The translations under genes were made by a program, and so were the position numbers. Of a DNA stretch of 64,000 bases, positions 35,346 to 44,506 are shown one piece after another. Source of the stretch: Prinsepia uniflora (Eukaryota; Streptophyta; Magnoliopsida; Rosales; Rosaceae). The notes under the pieces were generated by a model, which saw only the letters and a program-made list of their open reading frames with translations, was not told the DNA's origin and did not search any database. Every line of letters starts with the position of its first letter. The first letter of the stretch is position 1. The stretch is from assembly GCA_032719365.1 (NCBI GenBank), contig CM064872.1, positions 52,188,252 to 52,252,251 on the forward strand, in the 5' to 3' direction.

Positions 35346-38159
35346 ATGAGTTTCATTACAAGGAAAAAGTTGTTACAGACTCGATCAGCTACTCAGAAAG
35401 CGATGTCAACGAATCGGTCTACTGTTTGTAGCCAACCTACTCCTATGGTTTCTCCCACTCAGCCTACAACATCATGTGAGCCTCGAGCTCAGCTTCAACC
35501 TACCAAAAAGCCTCGTACTGTTGTTGTCCTTAATCAGCCTAGACTTACAAGAAGTCCTTCACCAACTCAGCCTCAACCTACGAGAAGCCCCTCGCCTACT
35601 CAGCCTCCACCTACAAGAAGCCCTAGGCTAGCTCAGCCGCAACTTACAAGAAGGCCCCCTCCGACTCAAGATGAATGCCAAAGGGAGGATTCTTCTGCAC
35701 CCACGCAGCCTTCTTTTGGACCTATGAGGGCAAGTTGTTGCTCGCGTGACCGTAGGCTGCCTAGTAAGAAAATCATGTCTTACTTACTTATTATGTTCAT
35801 TTTTAGAATAATAAAATGACTAATGCTAATGTGACAGATGATGAGAGGAATGCAGGTGGACCTGAACCTAATGGTAGGTTGCAGAAAGTGCACCCAACTT
35901 CTATTATATATGCGCCTTCTGTACTCATTAAATTTTGGTTCACTTTAGGAATGTGTGCTATTTTCTTATTGCAAAATGACAGGTGCTGGTCGTCTTCCAA
36001 CCCTAGCAGATGGAGAGCAACCAATACTTAAACCGGGAGTCGGAGGGGCTTGTGCGGCAATCAAGACAAGTCGAATAGTCCGCACCACCAAAAAGAAGAT
36101 TCATGTTGAATTTCATCCTATTTTTAATAGGCCTGTGAGTTCAGAGATCTCAAGCTTGCTGTCCCATGACATCGGTGCAATTATCCGGACAAGTTGTGTT
36201 ATGAATAAAGCATATTGGACAAAGATCAATCCTGACATAAGGAGCACCCTTATGGGCGAAATCACTGTGAGTAAATTACTTGTCATCAACTCCATTTTGT
36301 AACTTCATTTTCCATTCCGTGTCACAATTCTAGGGAAAAAGTTCATTTCTTTTCATTTAGACATGTAGGATTAATCAATTATCACAATAACCCATACAGA
36401 GCATTGGCTTTTGTTTGGATTGTGGTTGGCTTTCGTTGACACTTTATTTCAAATTGGTTGTAGGTCAATTTTGACATAGACTTGAAGGACTCAAAGATTA
36501 AAAAATATGTCAACGATCTCATGGCTAGGAGATTTAGAGACTTCAAGCATGAATTGAACAAGTACTTTAAGCTTTTTCCAACAAAGGCGGAAGCATTAGC
36601 AAACCCACCATTGGAGATGGTACAAAGGGATGGCGAACACCAATGGACATTTTTGTGTGACCATTTTCAATCATCGGGGTTTTTGGTAGTCATATTTCAT
36701 TGTATGTATTATATAGAAAAGTTATCTCTTAATGCTAATGAACTCATTAGTAATGCAACTGTGCAGAAAGCATCTGTGGCAAATACATCGAACCGAGGTC
36801 ATAAGGAGATAGAGCATCATGCTGGTTCAAAATCTTTCGCACACATAGCAATGGAGTGTGCAGCGGTAATATAGTAGTTTTATACTAAACATATTATCTT
36901 GTTGTAACTTATATGGTACATTTAATTTATTTGAAATGATGCTATATCACATTAGGAAGGTTCAAAATTTGTGGAGATAGACACTTATGGCAAAGCATAT
37001 TCTGGGAAAGCCAAGCAATGGAGCAATGACAAGGCCAAAGCTAAATATGTAAGTATTCCTTTAATAACTTTTTGGGTAAAGTTTAGTACACTTGTTGGCT
37101 TCTAGTTATACTTAGTAATATATTTAGAAGAAAAATGAAACAAGAAGATAATTGAAATTGAATTTGCTTAGGTGAACTTAGTATGCATCAACATATTGGT
37201 AAAGATAAATGGCCAATTGTGATAAGTGTTAGCTGTGGTGTTTTGGAAGGGATAGTGTTAGCTGTTTCTAGTTAAGCATTAGTTGATAAGTGGTCTTAAC
37301 CTTAGTCTAGATCTCCTCCCGTCATCACGACGTGCATGAGATGCACCTTTTAATTTGAACTTCTTCAATCAAGTGTAGCGTTCGTTCATTGTTTAGAAGT
37401 ACTTACTTGATGTATCATAACAATACCCTAGCTGAATGTGTGAAACCTATTCATTGTGAACTCTTTCTCCGACCATATTTGATGCTAATTGAATAAATTC
37501 TGTCTTTCGACTCAACTACAATTGGGACACCATTAAAAACTAGGGAAACTAATACCGAAGAATTCAAGCATGGGAATAGCAATAGGATTGTAAAAACAAC
37601 TTTGATGTCCAACATGTTTTTTGATTGTATAAACTTTGTTAGAATATTATTTCACTTATATAAACTTGGTTATATGATTGTATATTGTATATAACATGTG
37701 TTTTTATGTCGGTTTCATTTGAAGGATGAGATGTTAGCAAAAAAGAATGATTATCTCCAGGAGGTAGCAAAAGAATATCCTGAGGATACTCCATTGGATG
37801 AGATACCTGTAGATGATCCTAATGTTGGCCTTAATATTTTGATTGATGTACTTGGAAAGAAGCCAGGATCACAGATACGTGGTATGGGATATGGACGTGT
37901 TCGTGAGATTGGAAGCTCTCAATCTTCAGCAACTACTCAACACTTGCAAACGGAGGTTGACAATTTGAAGGGTGAGTTGACAGTTGCAAAGGCATCTCAA
38001 GAGGTCGCTAACAAGGAACTTGCACATATGCGGTTGTATCTCCAACAACTAGTACAAAATATGTCAAGAGTCCCGGGGTTTGAAGCACCAGCAGTTGATT
38101 TTGAAGTACCATCGACTGATGAACACGGTGAAAATGATGGTCAAAGCTCCCTAGGATAG
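35346..38159 (+). CDS. CACTA accessory protein, TNPA-like (plant transposase Ptta/En/Spm type)
   Basis: This second CACTA gene encodes the DNA-binding partner that recognises subterminal repeats. Inferred exons are 35346-35763, 35838-35873, 35983-36266, 36464-36685, 36767-36865, 36956-37048 and 37725-38159, totalling 1587 bp (528 codons plus stop) with consistent phases. The N-terminus (about residues 30-130) is Pro/Ser/Arg-rich with TRSPSPTQP repeats. The middle carries the Transposase_24-like block (HVEFHPIFNRPVSSEIS, FKHELNKYFKLFPTKAEAL, QWTFLCDHF). The C-terminus has YLQEVAKEYPEDTPLDEIP followed by a coiled coil. ATG 35346 lies just after CAG, so a spliced 5' leader is possible. CACTA-1 keeps only its last two exons. 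Confidence 0.83.
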
Positions 38160-38399
38160 TCTCTTTTCCATGCTCATGTAGAATATAGTTTGACATTCAG
38201 AAACTTAATTATTAGCTACTACGTACTTATTTTGGACATTTAAAAATTTAGCTACTACGTACTTATTTTGTATGCGATGTTATTAATTTATATAAATATT
38301 ACGTTTTCTATAATTGTTGTGACTTTCATCAATCAGGTACTATTATTGCATTTAAAAGTCGAAATCTTGTAATAGTTGAGGTGTATTTTTGTTATGAGA

Positions 38400-39000
38400 T
38401 AAACCTTAGGCGACAAAGATGTTTGCCATAGCAGTTTTATCGCGACAAATGCATTTCTAACTATTGATACTTTATCGCGGCAAAATATATTTGTCGTGAA
38501 AGACAACCTATCGCGGCAAAATCGATTTGTCGTGAAAAGAAACCTATCGCGGCAAAATAAATTTGTCGTGAAAGGAAACCTATCACGGCAAAATAGATTT
38601 GTCGTGAGAGACAATCTATGGCAACAAAGATATTTGCCGGTATATGGCTTCTACATATTCGTGCATGTCCTATTGTGACAAACATATTTGTCATGATAGA
38701 TCTACTATGGTGGCAAATATAGTTTGCCAGGATATAATAGCTAAGGCGACAAATACATTTGTCGGGACAGAATTGTTTTGCAGGCAAATTAAATTTCGCC
38801 GTGAAATGCAGACAAACAATTTGTCGCGGAAAGTTTGCCGCGAAAGAAATTTTTAGGCGGCAAATGTTACAAATTTGTCGCGAAAGATCTTTGCTGGCGA
38901 GCTTTTACTGACAAAGGTCGCGACAAATATTTTCGCCGCGGAAGACTTTAGCCGGCAAATTTTGGCTTTTCGCGACAAATATTGTTTGCCACCAAAGGCA
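38400..39000. repeat. CACTA-2 right subterminal repeat array
   Basis: Densely packed copies of ATCGCGGCAAAAT and ATTTGTCGTGAAAG. At 38470-38625 they form a tandem array with a period of about 36 bp. Beyond that, shorter GCGACAAA / TTTGTCGC inverted pairs continue almost to the terminus. This resembles the subterminal binding sites of TNPA in En/Spm-type elements. Confidence 0.88.
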
Positions 39001-39018
39001 TATTTTTTACTAGTGCGT

Positions 39019-39661
39019 GGTTATAATAAGTTCCCACAGTTACCGCCCTATAACAGAACTCGAGCATCAACGGACTTCACCCGAAAATTTTTCGGAGCCT
39101 CGCAACAAAAGAGCACCCGGCCAATGTCCCCTTACAACTAGACACCCACTTGCTCTTCACTCTATCTGTAAATCTCCTCAATTGCAGTGGTGGTGGAAAC
39201 AGTAAAGCATGCACCGGTCCCTTTGGTAAGAGATTCGCTGCGAGTGTCAACAACGTAATTAAGCTTTGTGGTCCCGTCGACAGATATACTCCGTGCATAC
39301 TACTTTAAAATCCCGAGAGTTTTCAAGGACGATTTTCCGAGAAAACCACCACACCAGTTTAATTATACGGGCGATGATCTTCCTGAGAAATTTTTGGCGG
39401 CTTCGTACAGCACGAAGGTGGTGGGTTTGGAGCAGAATGCAAGCGTGGAGGTGGTTTTGCAGGGAACCAATGTGTTGGCTAGGGATTATCATCCTGTGCA
39501 TTTGCATGGCTACAGCTTCTTTGTGGTTGGGTGGGGGTTTGGAAACTTCGACCCCAAGAAAGACCCTTTGAGCTACAATCTTGTCGATCCCCCGGAGGAA
39601 ACTACAGTTGGAGTTCCTAAGAATGGCTGGGTTGCAATCAGATTTCGAGCAGATAATCCAG
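39019..39661 (+). pseudogene. Laccase 3' half of exon 5
   Basis: The exon resumes directly after the second CGT duplicate. It reads FPQLPPYNRTRASTDFT, then after a frameshift near 39120 LDTHLLFTLSVNLLNC and ACTGPFGKRFAASVNNV, then after another shift near 39262 VPSTDILRAYYFKI and on to DYHPVHLHGYSFFVVGWGFG and RFRADNPG. HPVHLHG is a type 2/type 3 copper ligand motif. The exon ends at a GT donor (39662) in the expected phase before VW. Confidence 0.93.
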
Positions 39662-40360
39662 GTAATTAATTAATATATATCACTATGTTTAATTATTCTA
39701 TTTTTTAATTATTTTATTTATTTTTTTGTTTTTGTCAAAACTAGGATTAATTCATTCATTTAACCCTTTCCCATATCATATTAATTGATTAGTTCCGATT
39801 TAATTAAAACTTGTAGGCAAGCACGGATTCAATGCCTGGGCTAACTTGGGCTTTAGCCCATTTCAAATTGAAGGCCCAAACAAATACCTACATAATGTTA
39901 GTTGATAATAGCCCATCTTACTAATTTGTTTTGAAAAATATAACAAAACCCTATAGGGGGATGACTCTCTGGTGGAGGGTAATGATAAATAGTCTACATA
40001 GAATGAGAATTTATTGGCAATATGGAGTCAGGCAGATTTGATAATTGATAAATTTAGTGTCTTAAACACTCATATGAAAGAATTTAAGTAGTTTTTTTGT
40101 ATTGTATTGTATTGTATTGTATTGCATGATTATTTGTTATTTTTTCTTTTAGAGTCTTTATATATAATTGTGCATTTTGAACGGTAAGCCTTATTTAACT
40201 CCTCTGACTAAGTGTAAGTGTATTCTTTTATTCTTCTTAACAATAAAGTTTATTTATACCGTTAAATTTTGATAAAATTTTACATAAACTTACCTACGAG
40301 TTTGTACATGATGAAATCGTTTGGATTGATATTAGCGTTTCCGTTGATATTTAATTGCAG
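39662..40360 (+). other. Last intron of the laccase pseudogene
   Basis: About 700 bp, GT at 39662 and TTGCAG before 40361. It is AT-rich, with a (GTATT)n run at about 40099-40124. A segment from about 39830 with GGGCTAACTTGGGCTTTAGCCC looks like part of a small repeat, but no element ends were found. Confidence 0.6.
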
Positions 40361-40490
40361 GTGTGTGGTTGATGCATTGTCACATAGAGCGGCACCAAAC
40401 TTGGGGAATGAATATGGTATTCATAATAAAAATAGTGTTAGTCTCAAAAATAAAATTCTTCCACCTCCTCATGATTTGCCTACATGCTGA
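40361..40490 (+). pseudogene. Laccase last exon
   Basis: Starts after TTGCAG at 40360. It reads GVWLMHCHIERHQTWGMNM, giving the HCH copper ligands, the downstream His and the axial Met position typical of the laccase C-terminus. A frameshift near 40430 moves the end to another frame, which reads ILPPPHDLPTC followed by TGA at 40488, the usual laccase C-terminal tail. Confidence 0.92.
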
Positions 40491-41160
40491 GGGGACATGT
40501 AAAGATGTGGCGTGCTATCGACCCAGTTCAAATGGGATTCCTGGCTAGTTGTTCATCCAAACAAATACATGTACCTTGAGCTGTTTTATTCCTTAGCTCA
40601 AAAGAAAACATTAGGGTCCGTTTGGATTGAAGGATTTGAATTTGGGTTTGGATTTGAAATCCCTTCATTTCAAATAAGTTCATTGCAAATCCAATTGTTT
40701 GGATAACTAAATTTGATCCGTGTATTTCAGTTAAGGATTTGTATACCAATTAATAATTAAAATAAATTATAATTAATAATCCGATCAGCATCACCCCAAA
40801 TTATAATAAATTATAATTAATTGGATTTTTTCCTTCTACCCCCATGAATATTTCAGTCTCAGCCTCTCGACAACGGGGTGACGGCGCAGTTCTTAGTTGC
40901 AGACTACTCAACCTTAGTTTCTCGACAACGATGGTGACGGCGTAGTTCTTATTTGCACATCTGTTTAGTCTTGAATATAGCCTCCATGATTGATTCCATT
41001 TTGGCTCCCTCTTGTGTGAAAAGCCACTAACTTTTTCACTTAATTTTCAGCCTTCATCTTCTCCCACTACTTAAACATGTGCAAGCCTCCCCTACTAATC
41101 CATATCCCTAGTTATCCCAAATCAATTTTCTGTCTAAAAGGTTGTAGGGAAAGCATGCGG
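40491..41160. other. Sequence downstream of laccase, with a MITE-like fragment
   Basis: No gene was found. 40609 onward begins TTAGGGTCCGTTTGGATTG, the kind of start seen in Tourist/PIF-Harbinger MITEs (TTA target, GGGTCCGTTTGG end). No matching opposite terminus is visible, so it would be a fragment ending by about 40745. 40856-40961 is a two-copy repeat of about 57 bp with CTCGACAACG and GACGGCG(C/T)AGTTCTTA. Both calls are tentative. Confidence 0.4.
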
Positions 41161-41308
41161 GATTTTTTTCTTCCTGAAAATGCATATTTATTAATTAAAC
41201 ACAAATAAGAACACCAACATCTTTAGCGAGAAAGTTAAACAACCAAGTCGGTTCAAAATCGGCTCAAACATAGTACCCACTCTTACTCTTAACATGGTTA
41301 GCTACATC

Positions 41309-41891
41309 CACCGATGGAAATGTCGCCGGAATCGACAATATATCGGTCGATATATCGTCTTTTCCGGCCACCGGCACGTAAGCGAGAGGGGAAGAAAAGT
41401 CTTTCGGGAAAATTGCCAATATCAGTGGATATCGGCGATAAACCTCGATATTGAGGGAAATTGACGATTTTGAGCTGGGCTGTGAAGGGGCACAGAACGA
41501 TCGATTAGTAACCCATAAAATAATTGCCATGATTTTCGGGGAAGAAAAAGAATTTTAGAAAAGATAATAAAAGGGCAAGTAAATGAAGAAGGAAACTCAC
41601 TTAGGGGATGAGTGAAGAGTGGAGGCCATGAAGAATTTTGGGGATGTGAGATTGTGGGACTTCGACAAGAGGCTGTGAGGTGGGAAGGCCATTATGGAAT
41701 TGAGACTCAGAGCCAATCAACTTTTCTTTCTTTGTTTTCAGGTTGTTATTTGCTTTGTTGAATGAATCTTTCCCCCGACCACAGAACACACCCCCACAGA
41801 CACGGAGAGTCTTGAGCTGCGCCAAACACCTAAATTGCTAAAAGGATTGCGACTGAGTTGGTTTGAGCTTCCTGCTATGTTTGATAGGTAC

Positions 41892-41945
<54 letters not shown>

Positions 41946-42365
41946 GGTTTGGTAATATATGTTTTAAATGTAAAATATGGCTTAACTCACATAAAATTAT
42001 GTTTATAATGAAGTTCAATGTGTAAAGTATTCTTAGTACAACATTATCAAAAAAAATATGTTTTAATTTAAGTTTATCTTTAAAGTTTTATAGATGTTAG
42101 TCATCATCAGACTTATATTTTATCATATTATTCATCATATATTTATTATATCAAAGTAATTTTATAGTTTTTATTAGTCTTATATAAACATTATTAGGTA
42201 CTTAAGTTTTTCTCAAAGTTTCATTCCAAATTTCCAACTTTTAGACTGAATTTCCGTAATTTCTATTAACGGTAAACGATATCGATATCGATACCGATAT
42301 TTAGGACAAGATATCCGTAAATTTGACTAACGATATATCCGTCGATATCGATATTTTTATCCTTG
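41309..42365. mobile_element. hAT-like non-autonomous transposon
   Basis: A 1057-bp insertion inside the LINE's terminal codons. It is flanked by a perfect 8-bp duplication GCTACATC (41301-41308 and 42366-42373). Ends are CACCGATGG on the left and, in reverse, CAAGGATAA on the right, which fits the short imperfect terminal repeats of hAT elements. Near both ends are clusters of GATATCG/CGATATATCG words. Removing the element rejoins AHDVA to NHVKSKSGYYV of the LINE protein. The inside is AT-rich, includes an (ATT)n array and has no transposase. Confidence 0.85.
41889..41942. repeat. (ATT)n microsatellite
   Basis: About 18 uninterrupted ATT units inside the hAT-like element. Confidence 0.95.
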
Positions 42366-42697
42366 GCTACATCATGAGCCACCATATTACACGCCCTAGG
42401 GGAAAATTGGAAAATAATCGACATAAAAGACTCACAAAATACATAAATATCATGACGGATATTGGTAAGAGTACCATCATTACCCTTCTTGCATAACAAC
42501 TGAATCAATTGTAGTGAGTAAGATTCCACAACTATAGTAGTATGGCTAGCTGTCACACATACCTCCAAACTTGAACGAACAACCAAAACTTCCGCTTAAA
42601 GAGCCGACGCGTAGGTGAGCATACTAGCATCCCACCCCCTTCAAAGGAGCTTAACCATGATCGTAGAACCCAATCGTAAGCCCCCCCATGCGTGCCT

Positions 42698-43401
42698 TGA
42701 TAGGCCATTATTTTAACCTTATTTTTTATCGTTTCATACCCGTTATGCTTATCTTTTAATATAAAAATACCAAAAAATTGGAAAAAATAATATATGTTTT
42801 ACTTTCTAAATTTCATTTACTTCATATGTTTTAGTACTTAAACTTCAATTCAACGCTAAATAATGATTCGCTATTTGGGGCATTTAGAATAGGATTAAAG
42901 AGATTTAATATTTGACCGCTGTTCGGCGCATTAAATCACAGACTTAAGGTAGATCATATTGCAAGTAATAACCCGATGTTCAGTGTATTTATAATATAAA
43001 AAATGTATACATGTAATTGAGATGATGAAAGTAGGATTTCGTGATTGATTCAATATAAATATAATGTTAAAGTGTTGGTAAAAATTGTGTTTGAAAGAAG
43101 TGTATTTTAGGAGTAGTTTAAATAATGTGATTGTTAATTTGAATTTAATTTTTAGTTTGTTAAAACGTAGTTTCGGCTACAATCTCTTTTCAAAAACCCC
43201 CATTTATTTCTTTAAATCATTGAATTCATTAATTCATTTATTCTTTAATTCTTTAATTCTTTAATTCATTTAGTATTTTATTCCTTGATTATTTATTATT
43301 GTTTTTCACTAACACGTTATTTAATGTTCCATAATTTCTTTGGTTAAGAACAATCCATATTACCAATACAATATCTACACAAAAAGGGTTTAAATTGCAT
43401 A
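42698..43401 (+). mobile_element. 5' LTR of the B element, internally deleted
   Basis: Matches the first 90-100 bp and then the last part of the 3' LTR at 53893-55891. About 1.25 kb in between, including the TATA box and the transcript start region, is missing (the junction is near 42795, after AAAATAATATATG). The final ~50 bp are lost beyond the A3 insertion. This LTR could not promote transcription of the element. Confidence 0.8.
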
Positions 43402-44506
43402 TGTGACGACCCGTCCCGAATTAGTGGGATTAATTAAGGATTAATGATGGATTGGCGAGACTAATCAGGGATTAGACGAGGATTAGCAGACGAGCAGGGC
43501 AAAATGACGATTTTGCCCCTAGAATGGGCAAATCGTTGACTTTTCATACAGGTAGTCAAATGTACTTTGGCCGATGATTGTGACGTAGTTCGGGACGTCG
43601 CGAGTTCATAGACAGGTGGCACGCCCGATTCCGACATTCGTGGAAGATGTTAGGACGATCGGAAGTTCGGGGGCATTTTGGTAATTTAGTTGAAAAGGAG
43701 CAACTAGTTGACTTTTGATCCAGGAGGTCCGATGGCCGAGGGCCGAAGACTGTTATGTAGAACAAGACGATATGAATCCGTAGATAGGCGGCATGTTGAA
43801 TTCGGACGTTCGACGAGAAAGTTACGGTTCATGGAAATTCGAAAGTACTATTGCACGAAATTCGAGACGGATGCTTTTTGGAATTAATTGGGGCCCAAAT
43901 ATTTGTCATTTGGACCAATGGATGAGTGACAAGTGTCATCCATCCACTGGCCACCCCTTTTCATTCATGCATATCAGTTCATTCCCTTTATTTTCATCCA
44001 ACCCGATCTCATTCCAAAACTTTGAACCCAAACCAATCCAACCCTTCCCATCGGAGCTTGCTTGAGAGACCAAGGGATTGTGAGGAGTGCAAGCTGATGT
44101 TGGTGGTTGGCAGGAGGCAACGCCGCCGTGGACGGCGGCCATGGACCGTGCAAGGTATCGTTTTACCCCTTTTTTCCTTTCAATTTCGATTTGTTACGTT
44201 ACTGATGGTTTTAGGTGTTTATAATGAGTTTATTAGGTTGCTTAGGAAGTTTAGAGAAGGTTTTTGATGAGGTTTCACGACTGAGGAAGCCTGGGGAATT
44301 TCTGAAAATCATGGACCGTGAGGGAAGAATCAAACTATTTGGTTTTATACGTTTTCTCTTAGGTTTCTTAATTAGAATAAATAGGCAATGAGAAAATAGG
44401 ATGAATGGAGTTGAAAAGGAGAAGATTAGACGAAAAATTAGGAGTAGGGAGCCCTGGACCGGTCACGCCAATCCAGTTAGACCGGCTGTATAGAGTGAAC
44501 CAGGCG

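Larger units (their letters stand above)
24275..39015 (+). mobile_element. CACTA-2, apparently complete CACTA (En/Spm) transposon
   Basis: 14,741 bp with termini CACTACAAGAATTG on the left and, in reverse, CACTAGTAAAAAAT on the right. It is flanked by a perfect CGT duplication (24272-24274 and 39016-39018) that rejoins laccase exon 5. It contains subterminal repeat arrays at both ends, a 7-kb leader without transposon genes, then TNPD-like (31437-35229) and TNPA-like (35346-38159) genes in the same direction. Both genes stay open when spliced at visible GT/AG sites, so the element could be autonomous (inference). The leader contains host gene fragments (26467-26548 and about 29745-30293). Confidence 0.95.
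15118..40490 (+). pseudogene. Laccase (multicopper oxidase) pseudogene, split by two CACTA elements
   Basis: Pieces in order read as a plant laccase, the secreted copper enzyme that oxidises monolignols and other phenols in the cell wall. The inferred layout is: exon 1 15118-15213, exon 2 15326-15471, exon 3 15638 to about 15890, exon 4 about 23661-23806, exon 5 23934-24274 continuing at 39019-39661, exon 6 40361-40490. Copper-site motifs seen are HGVRQ, WWHAH, HPVHLHG and HCHIERHQTWGM. Defects are an in-frame stop right after WWHAHI (about 15780), a lost GT donor after exon 2, frameshifts near 39120, 39262 and 40430, and a 14.7-kb transposon in exon 5. The gene is certainly dead. Which laccase clade it belonged to cannot be told by eye. 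Confidence 0.93.

Noticed and set aside
38333..38787. Long peptides with SRQ(N/I) repeats on both strands
   Set aside because: They are translations of the 36-bp subterminal repeat array of CACTA-2, whose period is a multiple of three, so frames stay open by chance.
15118..40490. A functional laccase gene
   Set aside because: In-frame stop, broken splice donor, three frameshifts and a 14.7-kb insertion in an exon rule out a normal product.
40609..40745. Complete Tourist-type MITE downstream of laccase
   Set aside because: Only one plausible terminus was found. Without the opposite end and a TTA duplicate it is listed only as a possible fragment.
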